Below, in pieces: positions 15,367-22,541 of a stretch of DNA of 22,541 nt. The notes under the pieces are model-generated. The model was not told where the DNA came from. It made no database searches and saw only the letters and a program-made list of their open reading frames with translations. Position 1 is the first letter of the stretch. Each line of letters starts with the position of its first letter. The stretch is from GWF2-38-10 sp964527595 (GTDB lineage: Bacteria > Babelota > Babeliae > Babelales > RVW-14), in assembly GCA_964527595.1 (NCBI GenBank), contig CAZGPI010000017.1:1-22541 (forward strand), read 5' to 3'. The position numbers and the translations under genes were made by a program.

Positions 15367-17568
15367 TTATTCTGCCACATTTTGGACAATCAATACACCG
15401 GACAAGGACGTCAATGCATCGCTGCTTGGTTGATCGATAATCAAATTATGGTCGATATTTCCATCACCAAAAACAATGCCCGTACCTGCATCGCGACCAC
15501 CATCATTGGTCAGGTAATTGAATTTGCTCAACTCAAGCCGCCCATTAGTCAATTGTAGGCCTGGCGCTGGTGCCGATAGCGTTGAATCCTCCATAAATAA
15601 GGTTGCCGCTTCATCACTCATTTGCAGTAAATTGCGGACCCCTGATTTTGGTTGATAATTAAATATCGCGCCACGGAAAAGTGACATTGTTGCATCTGAC
15701 AAAATCGTACTTACTTGATCTGTCGTATAACCAAAAGTATGAGGACCAACCACACTAAACGCACCCAATACATTAAAGGCGCCCTTGCTCCATTCAAAAT
15801 CACCATTTTGAATCCATGTTACGTCTTTGAAAACAAATTTAGCCGAATCATCAAGACATCTAATTTTGTTTCCAGAAATACCTTTTATGGTCATACCTTG
15901 GACCGTTAAGGTTGAATTTTGGCCCTGCAATACAATGGCCCCTTTTGGCCCGAGCGTTAAAATCGAACCACCACCGCGAATGACCGCATTACCTTGGAAC
16001 GTCCAGGTATAGTTAAGATCCTCATTGCGGAATAATTCAACGGTAGAGCCGTTACCAAAAATCAAGGATGAATCACTTCCAAGGGATAAATACTCTGCAG
16101 AAAATTGACTAAAGAGAAGGTTTTCATATAAGGCATGCACACCGTCAGAAATAAACATAAGCGGTTGGTGCGCCTCGGTAAATCGGTAATAATTAGAGTT
16201 ACCTTTGACCCTCACTTCATAGTTCAGAAGCCCATTTATGACCTCGGGAAAAATTTTAATCGGACGAACCGGAAAAACAACCGCATAACGTTGCAACGCA
16301 GTATCTGAACTATAATCAAGAAATGAAATTGATTCCATTCTAAATTTGCGGATAGATGCGCCATTTATGATATTGATAAATTTATGGTTTGGATCATTAA
16401 TACGTAACGGCCTAATATTGTATTGATCAATAGATTCAAGAGGGTCATAAGTCAAAGCGACTCGGTCAATAGTCAACGATCCATGAGTATCAAGCCCTTT
16501 AACAAAAATTAGGTTTTCGTCTGCATCGGTCGACAAAACATAATCATCGGGCGTTGAAGACCTAAATGTCAGCAAATTATTCTTGGTAGTAATTGTCGTT
16601 GCACCATCAACGTAAATACCGCCAGAGTAAATATCATAAGTATCGTTCATCTCAATTTCGACGTCAGATAAAAAAAGTTCTGCCCCGGGAGCCATAATAA
16701 TTTTGCCAGTCCCAAGTCCTTTTAACCGGACGCCACTCAACCGTAATCGTGAATTAGGGTAAATTAAAATTGACCCACCACTTGCAAGATCAAGCACATT
16801 ACCATTACCATTGACCTGACCATCACCATAAAAAGACCATATCCCACTAAGCTCAACACGGCTATTTAACTGTAAATCTAATGCACTATTCCAAAGAATA
16901 GACCCCGCCCAAACTGATGCTGTACCGCCCAATGATATGCGTCGGTTATTAAACACAATTTGCCCATCACCAACAAACGTTGCATCATCTCCAAGGCTAA
17001 GATCGTTTTGTAGATATAAAGCACCACCATTGAGAATAATATTAGAATTTAAGGTGTTTTGAATACCAATACCAAGTACCGACGTATAATCTTCTAGCGT
17101 AATATCATTTTTCCCAAAAAATAGCGGTTGTCCGCGCATCGATGAAAATCCCGGCTTAACGAGAATCTGCGCCAACATACCGCCAGGATTGGTCATGAAA
17201 AAATCACTCGAATCAAAATCGGCTCCTCGTTGAGCAAGCTCAATTCGTCCAAATTGTGTAACATCTTTGACAATATTATCCCCCTTAAAAGATGGGTTAA
17301 GCATTCCATTCAAATAAGACTCGGAAAGACCAGAGGTCAAATAAGCATCCTCAAAATATATATTCGATCCCTTAACAATCCCCCGCTCCATTTTATTAAT
17401 GGTCCCCGCCTTAATGTTAAGCATAGCGGCGTCAATATTGAGCACCCCCTTATTGCCGGCGGTTAGCGATGAATTATGGCTACCAAATCTTATATTTGCC
17501 AACACATTACCATCAAAAACCATTCCCCACAAAAAGACCCAAATTATAATATGTTTAATGTTTTTCAT
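15367..17568 (-). CDS. Exported beta-helix protein, long family member without stalk
   Basis: The 733-residue protein has a signal peptide (MKNIKHIIIWVFLWGMVFDG, then NVLA, cleavage before NIRF). It continues as many short hydrophobic/Gly/Asn turns such as NGGALYLQNDLSLGDDATFV and GDGQIVFNNRRISLGG, the pattern of right-handed parallel beta-helix surface proteins. The last 165 residues or so (FKDVTWIQNGDFEWSKGAFN, VVGPHTFGY, NLLQMSDEAATLFMEDSTL, GLQLTNGRLEL, GIVFGDG) match the C-terminal module of the next three paralogues. AAGGA precedes the ATG, and the gene begins 12 bases after its upstream paralogue, so the two are co-transcribed. No autotransporter barrel is present, so how it is held at the surface is not evident. 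It is a probable adhesin or surface structural protein. Confidence 0.75.
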   Translation of the reverse strand: MKNIKHIIIWVFLWGMVFDGNVLANIRFGSHNSSLTAGNKGVLNIDAAMLNIKAGTINKMERGIVKGSNIYFEDAYLTSGLSESYLNGMLNPSFKGDNIVKDVTQFGRIELAQRGADFDSSDFFMTNPGGMLAQILVKPGFSSMRGQPLFFGKNDITLEDYTSVLGIGIQNTLNSNIILNGGALYLQNDLSLGDDATFVGDGQIVFNNRRISLGGTASVWAGSILWNSALDLQLNSRVELSGIWSFYGDGQVNGNGNVLDLASGGSILIYPNSRLRLSGVRLKGLGTGKIIMAPGAELFLSDVEIEMNDTYDIYSGGIYVDGATTITTKNNLLTFRSSTPDDYVLSTDADENLIFVKGLDTHGSLTIDRVALTYDPLESIDQYNIRPLRINDPNHKFINIINGASIRKFRMESISFLDYSSDTALQRYAVVFPVRPIKIFPEVINGLLNYEVRVKGNSNYYRFTEAHQPLMFISDGVHALYENLLFSQFSAEYLSLGSDSSLIFGNGSTVELFRNEDLNYTWTFQGNAVIRGGGSILTLGPKGAIVLQGQNSTLTVQGMTIKGISGNKIRCLDDSAKFVFKDVTWIQNGDFEWSKGAFNVLGAFSVVGPHTFGYTTDQVSTILSDATMSLFRGAIFNYQPKSGVRNLLQMSDEAATLFMEDSTLSAPAPGLQLTNGRLELSKFNYLTNDGGRDAGTGIVFGDGNIDHNLIIDQPSSDALTSLSGVLIVQNVAE

Positions 17569-17580
17569 TACTTATCCTTT

Positions 17581-18681
17581 TTATATTTTTTTCGTATTTC
17601 GGTGTCCACCACTATTGCCGCTCGTATCTTGATCTACATTATCATAGGTCAAATTTCCATCAATTATTTCCAATGAAGCACCAGGCATAATATCAAGAAA
17701 AACATTATTGGCTAATGTCCCATCGCCAAAAAACGTCCCTTGATGAGCACGCAAATCTCCATCACCATCGATATACGATTTATGATCAACAATCACATGC
17801 CCTTTGGTTAAAACCATCGCCTGAAGTCGCGGCGTATTTAGCGTGCACCCATTCAAAAACAACCTTGAGGTGTTGTCCGTCATTACCAAATGATCCTTTT
17901 GTTTGTCCTCTGGTTGATATTTAAAAATTACATCAAGATCAAGCATCAGCGTTGAAACCGATTCAATAGTACAATCATATGAAGATTTAAACGTAAATGT
18001 GTGAGCACCAACGATCATCGCATCATTATGCACCTTAAGCGCACCGCCGGTAAAAATAAAGTCACCGGACAAATTGACAATAGCATTATCCAAAATTAAT
18101 GCCTGGTTTTCTGCCGCCCCAAATCTAATCCCACGATTACCGGTATAATTTCTTAGCCCCTTTACATTAACATTGCGTAACGTTAAAGATGTTCCCTCTG
18201 GCCCATCTATCAATATGATGCCACCAACAACATTCGCGGTCCCGGACGCTAAAATTAATTCATGGCCTTGCCCGTCAATAACTGTATTGCCTGCAATTTT
18301 AAGTTTTTTACCTCGCGGAATGGTAAGATTACCTTGTAAAAAAATGACATTCCCCTGCCCATCAATAACACCACCCTGCGGCAAAGTAACATTAGAGGCG
18401 AGAAATAAATCACTATTTAAAACAATCTTACCTGTTGCATTTAAATTTATTGCCCCCTTAACAGGAGGAATAACGCTCAATGTTACTGAGAAATTAGCTG
18501 ACACCGTAAAACCATCATCAAAACGTACAAAGCCTTTGGGCATATCACCATTAGCCAAATCAACAGAGCTTTCTTCAAAAACAACATTAGTTGTCCCATC
18601 AAGATCTGTAGCCGTTCCCTGGTGAATAGTCATTGCCACGCAACAACTTATAAACAACCATCTTAAAAATATTACATTCAT
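17581..18681 (-). CDS. Exported beta-helix protein, short family member
   Basis: The 366-residue protein has a signal peptide (MNVIFLRWLFISCCVAMTIH, then QGTA). The beta-helix rungs are clear: GGVIDGQGNVIFLQGNLTIP, NTVIDGQGHELILASG, SLTLRNVNVKGL. The C-terminal module follows (LILDNAIVNLSGDFIF, VGAHTFTF, HLVMTDNTSRLFLNGCTLN, VLTKGHVIVDH, TFFGDGT, NVFLDIMPGASLEI). Compared with its relatives it lacks an N-terminal stalk. ATG 18681 has a strong AAGGAG 6 bases upstream; a TTG at 18708 is open but has no such site. It is first in a two-gene unit with the 733-residue paralogue. The upstream spacer (18682-18799) contains no clear promoter that I could fix. Confidence 0.78.
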   Translation of the reverse strand: MNVIFLRWLFISCCVAMTIHQGTATDLDGTTNVVFEESSVDLANGDMPKGFVRFDDGFTVSANFSVTLSVIPPVKGAINLNATGKIVLNSDLFLASNVTLPQGGVIDGQGNVIFLQGNLTIPRGKKLKIAGNTVIDGQGHELILASGTANVVGGIILIDGPEGTSLTLRNVNVKGLRNYTGNRGIRFGAAENQALILDNAIVNLSGDFIFTGGALKVHNDAMIVGAHTFTFKSSYDCTIESVSTLMLDLDVIFKYQPEDKQKDHLVMTDNTSRLFLNGCTLNTPRLQAMVLTKGHVIVDHKSYIDGDGDLRAHQGTFFGDGTLANNVFLDIMPGASLEIIDGNLTYDNVDQDTSGNSGGHRNTKKI

Positions 18682-18687
18682 AACAAA

Positions 18688-18693
18688 CTCCTT
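18688..18693 (-). promoter_or_regulatory. Ribosome binding site deciding the start of the short beta-helix gene
   Basis: AAGGAG on the minus strand lies 6 bases before ATG 18681. It favours this codon over the upstream in-frame TTG at 18708. Confidence 0.75.
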
Positions 18694-18799
18694 TACGTAG
18701 TAACACAAATTATTGGTTACTAGTGTGCATAAAAGAAAGTCGTTTTTTCAAGTTTTTTATATTGAATCCGCAAAACAACGAAGACTGTCTGTTTTTCAC

Positions 18800-18841
18800 A
18801 AGAGAAAAGGGCCCCGCAAAATTGCGGGGCCCTTTTCTCTT
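18800..18841 (-). terminator. Terminator of the 57-residue-repeat beta-helix gene
   Basis: A perfect 20-base stem, AAGAGAAAAGGGCCCCGCAA (18800-18819) with 18822-18841, has a very GC-rich core (GGGCCCCGC) and A/T-rich base. It lies 22 bases beyond the stop at 18864. Confidence 0.88.
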
Positions 18842-18863
18842 TGATGCTTAATTAAAGATGATT

Positions 18864-20838
18864 TTAACCAAGATTACCCATAGCATAATCAAGGCAACCA
18901 GTCTTGACATCTATTGATCCACCAGGCATTACATTAATGGTCAAATCATCAATGCCATTACCAAAGGCAATTGCATTGGACAATGTAGAACCATCCGCCC
19001 TAACCTCATTCTTGTTGTCAATAACCAATGTTCCCTTGGTCAATCGTAAACCGGTTGAAGTCGAGGACAATGTAGCACCATTCAAGAAGAGCTTAGATGT
19101 TGCATCGGTCATGCGGACCAAGTCTCTATTTGCAACGCTTGGAGCATACGCAAATTTAGAACCTGTATCAAAGTACAACATCGAATCTTGCTGAATAGTC
19201 ATCGCCTTATCTGATGAATAACTAAATGAATGATTACCACTCATAATAACGTCATTATCAACAAATAAGTGGCCTGTACTGAACACATAATTGGCTTCCA
19301 AGCTAACGGTCACATTTTGAAGTGTTAAACAAGAGGTGTTGCCCGCTAATGTTAATGTTTCTTGATTGTTACTTCGACTAAGTACCGGTAAACGTAAAAT
19401 CATGTTGCGCAATGTTACCGACATACCTGAATCAACGAGAAGATATGCTCCAGGATCGAATGAAACAACTTGACCGCCACCGTCAACAACAGCGTTGCCA
19501 GTAAATTTAAGAGGATGGCCGGAATTAGGAACAACAAAACTATTTGTTAGTTTTAATGTATATCCGCCACCATTTATTTTACCTGCTGATGTAAGATATG
19601 AATCTGAGCCAAGCGTTAAATCACCACCCAATTGCAAAACACCCAATCCATCACCAAGGCTTAAGTTGCCCGATACGCGCAATGGATCATTGAGAATTAA
19701 TGTCTTGCCATTTGGTATAGTAAAGCCATTTTTAATGAAACGGAGATTACTAATTGTTTCGGTAGCTTCTGAAACAACATAATGCTCTGCAATTATACCA
19801 CCGTTGGCTGCAAGAATGTAGCTATTATTACGAATGATTGGTGCATAGTAATTGATTGCATTACTGTTTGCTTTAACCCTTCCATAAAGATCATTAAGTG
19901 CTGAATTTACAATGTGACCATCAGCACCTGTTTCTAAAGTCATTAGTTCATCATAAATTTCAAGAACGAGATTACTATTGGCCCGTATGTTGTTCGCCAT
20001 GGTATTGTGCGCAATTGTATTGCGAGCATCCAACGCTAACAATGCATTACTGTTATTACGTATATTATTCGCATTTGTTGTAATGTTTGTTGTCATGGTG
20101 CCATGAGCACTTGTGTTCTGAGTATTCAAATACACTAATGCGTTACTATTCACTCTTACGTTGTCCGTCAACGTAGTATGTGCAATTGTATTACGAGCAT
20201 CCAATGCTAACAATGCATTACTATTGTTACGTATATTATTCGCATTTGTTGTAATGTTTGTTGTCATTGTGCCATGAGCACTTGTATTTTGGTCTTTCAA
20301 ATACACTAATGCGTTACTATTCACTCTTACGTTGTCCGTCAACGTAGTATNNNNNNNNNNNNNNNNNNNNNNNNNNNNNNNNNNNNNNNNNNNNNNNNNN
20401 NNNNNNNNNNNNNNNNNNNNNNNNNNNNNNNNNNNNNNNNNNNNNNNNNNGTGCAATTGTATTACGAGCATCCAATGCTAACAATGCATTACTATTGTTA
20501 CGCACCAATGGACTTGGAGCTGTTTCGTAAGAAATGGCGGAACCGCCTCCCTGATAATTTACCTGAAGATCGTAGTCACCTTCTGCTGGAACATCCTTTA
20601 CAATAGATCCATCCAACCATCCACGATTACCGCTACCAGACCGTGGCTTAAGTCCAATCTGTGAACTTTTATTATTAAACTTTTTCAAGACAACTGCAGA
20701 ATCACGATTGGCAAATTTTAATTCGCCATTACCAAAAGAATTTGTGATGGCATTAAGCGTTAAACACCAACTACCAAGTACACCAACTGAAAAGAATAAA
20801 AACACCGCTTTATCACGTAATTTTCTCATTTTCTTCAC
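18864..20838 (-). CDS. Exported beta-helix protein with Asn-rich 57-residue repeat stalk (split by assembly gap)
   Basis: Two open stretches separated by 100 N belong to one gene. The N-terminus is a signal peptide (MKKMRKLRDKAVFLFFSVGV, then LGSWCLTLNA) and a unique domain of about 90 residues. A stalk of 57-residue repeats follows, with alternating motifs NVRVNSNALVYL and NIRNNSNALLALDARNTIAH, and then a transition (NYYAPIIRNNSY) shared with the next paralogue. Beta-helix rungs (TISNLRFIKNGFTI, DPLRVSGNLSLG, KINGGGYTLKLTNS) and the family C-terminal module complete it. With zero or any whole number of 171-base repeat units in the gap, the frame is continuous (1875 bases and 624 codons plus stop if zero). 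The start is GTG 20838 with GGAG 7 bases upstream; ATG 20829 is an alternative. The repeats may form a coiled-coil stalk holding the beta-helix away from the cell, which is inference. Confidence 0.82.
20009..20502 (-). repeat. 171-base coding tandem repeat containing an assembly gap
   Basis: Units run 20009-20179 and 20180-20350, with a partial third from 20451 to 20502 that is identical over 52 bases to the second unit. The 100 N (20351-20450) begin exactly at a unit end (..GTAGTAT) and stop exactly at a unit start (GTGCAATTG..). The gap therefore stands for zero or more whole units. Confidence 0.9.
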
Positions 20839-20872
20839 TCTTCCTCTCCAATTTTATAAGTCCAAACTTGTA

Positions 20873-20904
20873 TTAGGGTGCCACACAAACATGTGGCACC
20901 CTAA
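20873..20904 (-). terminator. Terminator of the heptad-stalk beta-helix gene
   Basis: A perfect 13-base stem TTAGGGTGCCACA (20873-20885) pairs with 20892-20904, with a 6-base loop. It lies 15 bases after the stop at 20920 and just upstream of the next gene's leader. Confidence 0.8.
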
Positions 20905-20919
20905 AAACCTAATTCCCCT

Positions 20920-22541
20920 TTATTGTGGCCCTTGATAACCTAAATCAACGTAACCAGCAACTTCAACACGAGCACCTGATAGTACATGAACCTGCATAAG
21001 GTCGCCGCTCAAGCTATCGCCAAAGCTAATACCATTTGCTTGGTCTTCATTATAATCACCGTTAACATCAAGGTTATTAATGTAAACACGATTATCAAAT
21101 ACAACCATACCCTTGGTTAACTGAATACCACTTGCCGGCACATTAAATGTTGAACCGTTGAAATAAAGCATCGATGTTGGGTCAACCATGCGAACAAGAT
21201 TACGATATCCACTATCATGCGTAATACCACCGCCTGGGTTAAACTCAAACGTTGAACCAAGATCAAATGTTAACAACGCATTTTGCTGAATGTTCATTGG
21301 CATAAGCGAGGAATAAGTAAATGAATGATTTCCCTTAATCGCAACGTCGTCATTTATATACAAACGACCAGCATTAAAGTTGTAATCATCATTCAAGTAA
21401 ACCGTCACATTTTGCAATGTCAAACGCGATGTATTAGCATTTAATACCAATGGCGATAAGAGATCACCCATAACACCAACAGTTAAGTGCAAATTCATGT
21501 TACGCAACGTTACCGTAGAGTTAGAGTCAACCTCGAGGTTTGACATCGTAGCAAATGAAACATCATTACCACCACCATCTATTATGGTGCTACCAGTAAT
21601 CGTTAATGATTGTGGTATTGCAAAACTACTTGTTAGGCATAATGCATGACCACCACCATCAATTGTTGCACCTGATGTAAAGTAGGCATCGCTGGCCAAT
21701 GTAAGATCACCACCAAGTACTAACTTACCGCCAAGACCATCTGGAGTTCTTGTGCCTGTGCCAAAATTCAAATTACCTGAAACACGTAACGGTGTGTTTA
21801 ATGTTAATGTTTGGTTGTTATTGATCGTAAAACCATTCTTGATGTAACGAATATTGCTGATCGTCTTATTGCTCGTGACATTAAGATGCCCACATTCAAT
21901 ACCTGTCAGGTAATTAAGGGCATTGCTATTGGTACGATAAGTCCATGCAATTGCATTACTATTCACTCTCAACCAATAACTGTTATTGCGAATTATTGGC
22001 GCGTAATGGTTCATCGCCTGACTTGTACCACGCAATAGATAGCTGTTGTTACGTATCATCGGAGCATAGTAGTTAATCGCATTGCTTGTTGAATAAAGTA
22101 TTGGAAGATACGTTTCACTCACAACACTTGCTGAAGTAGCTGCACTTGATGCAGATGCTGCCGCACTTTCAGCTTCAGTTGTAGCCGTTGATGCAGAAGT
22201 CGATGCATTTGCTTCTGAAGTAGCTGCATTTGATTCTGATAGCGCTGCACTTGTTTCAGATGTTAATGCGCTTGATGCAGATGTCGCTGCGTTTCCAGCT
22301 TGTGTCGTAGCTATTCCGGCTTGTGTCGTAGCAGTTGATGCTTGCGTTGTGGCTGTTGATGCAGAAGCCGCTGCATTTGTTTCTGAGGTCGATGCATTTG
22401 ATTCTGATAGCGCTGCATTTGTTTCAGATGTTAATGCGCTTGATGCAGATGTCGCTGCGTTTCCAGCTTGTGTCGTAGCTATTCCGGCTTGTGTCGTAGC
22501 AGTTGATGCTTGCGTTGTGGCTGTTGATGCAGAAGCCGCTG
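20920..22541 (-). CDS. Beta-helix protein with Ala/Ser/Thr heptad stalk (N-terminus beyond the window)
   Basis: The frame is open to the right edge, so the start lies outside. At least 540 residues are present. The visible N-terminal part (about 140 residues) is almost only Ala, Ser, Thr, Glu, Gln, Asn and Gly in seven-residue units of the form A-x-x-(S/Q)-(A/E)-x-x. Asn/Tyr-rich repeats follow (NYYAPMIRNNSYLLRG; NNSYWLRVNSNAIAW), then beta-helix rungs (NIRYIKNGFTINNNQTLTLN, TPLRVSGNLNFG, ATIDGGGHALCLTSS) and the shared C-terminal module (TLQNVTVYLNDDYNFNAGRL, GNHSFTYSS, RNLVRMVDPTSMLYFNGSTF, GIQLTKGMVVFDN). An in-frame GTG at 22122 could mimic a start but lies inside the continuous repeat frame. 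Such heptads resemble trimeric coiled-coil stalks of phage side tail fibres and adhesins. Confidence 0.82.
   Translation of the reverse strand, partial: AASASTATTQASTATTQAGIATTQAGNAATSASSALTSETNAALSESNASTSETNAAASASTATTQASTATTQAGIATTQAGNAATSASSALTSETSAALSESNAATSEANASTSASTATTEAESAAASASSAATSASVVSETYLPILYSTSNAINYYAPMIRNNSYLLRGTSQAMNHYAPIIRNNSYWLRVNSNAIAWTYRTNSNALNYLTGIECGHLNVTSNKTISNIRYIKNGFTINNNQTLTLNTPLRVSGNLNFGTGTRTPDGLGGKLVLGGDLTLASDAYFTSGATIDGGGHALCLTSSFAIPQSLTITGSTIIDGGGNDVSFATMSNLEVDSNSTVTLRNMNLHLTVGVMGDLLSPLVLNANTSRLTLQNVTVYLNDDYNFNAGRLYINDDVAIKGNHSFTYSSLMPMNIQQNALLTFDLGSTFEFNPGGGITHDSGYRNLVRMVDPTSMLYFNGSTFNVPASGIQLTKGMVVFDNRVYINNLDVNGDYNEDQANGISFGDSLSGDLMQVHVLSGARVEVAGYVDLGYQGPQ
22187..22541 (-). 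repeat. 168-base coding tandem repeat (eight heptads per unit) at the window edge
   Basis: Units run 22187-22354 and 22355-22522, and a third begins at 22523 and is cut by the window end. About 120 bases are identical between corresponding parts of successive copies. 168 bases are exactly 56 residues, or eight seven-residue units, so each duplication keeps both frame and heptad register. Confidence 0.9.

Noticed and set aside
18682..18708. TTG start of the short beta-helix gene
   Set aside because: No ribosome binding site, whereas ATG 18681 has AAGGAG at 6 bases and begins the signal peptide.
18682..18799. Promoter for the short beta-helix gene
   Set aside because: Several AT-rich partial matches (TTGAAA, TATAAA) occur but none has a correctly spaced partner, so no site was called.
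20120..22122. GTG 22122 as the start of the last beta-helix gene, and the two halves around the 20351 gap as separate genes
   Set aside because: The frame stays open with in-register heptads to the window edge, and the gap halves join in one frame when whole repeat units are assumed.
20009..22541. CRISPR array, because of regular repeats
   Set aside because: The repeats are contiguous coding tandem repeats of 171 and 168 bases without unique spacers, and there are no cas genes.

Overview
The window is AT-rich bacterial DNA with a Gram-negative type envelope: many Sec signal peptides, an outer-membrane barrel ending in an aromatic residue, and a periplasmic binding protein. It also encodes host-directed proteins: two ankyrin-like secreted proteins and a secreted RING-H2 protein with a eukaryotic-type nuclear localisation signal. 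No mobile-element genes, tRNA, rRNA or CRISPR array were seen. Together this suggests an intracellular or protist-associated bacterium. Candidatus Dependentiae (TM6) is my best guess from the gene style, but no marker here proves it.

Left part (1-4623, minus strand). A short operon runs uvrA, then two tandem paralogous ankyrin-like secreted proteins, from a recognisable promoter at 4349-4377. uvrA and the first ankyrin gene overlap by ATGA. UvrA carries an in-frame insertion of about 44 residues made of repeat-like DNA. A very long perfect hairpin (4518-4587) separates this operon from a large secreted orphan gene (4624-7212, minus).

Central part (7447-14271, plus strand). Five tightly packed genes encode a type I periplasmic binding protein, a pentameric ligand-gated ion channel homologue, a membrane-anchored metallophosphoesterase with a TonB-like Pro/Lys/Glu linker, an outer-membrane beta-barrel (4-base overlap with the phosphoesterase) and a small helical exported protein. 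They look like one envelope-spanning ligand-sensing and transport unit, and this is the best candidate for an undescribed system. The phosphoesterase is interrupted by a 100-N assembly gap.

Right part (14274-22541, minus strand). A secreted RING-H2/NLS effector candidate is followed by four tandem paralogous exported beta-helix proteins. They share a C-terminal module but have different N-terminal stalks: none, none, 57-residue Asn-rich repeats, and a 56-residue (eight-heptad) Ala/Ser/Thr repeat running off the window edge. A second 100-N gap lies exactly on a repeat-unit boundary in the third of these genes and artificially breaks its frame. Perfect-stem terminators close three of the transcription units.

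A modular GC-rich dispersed repeat occurs in uvrA, near the N-terminus of the barrel protein, and in the spacer at 13466-13492. In the two genes it is read in the same frame.
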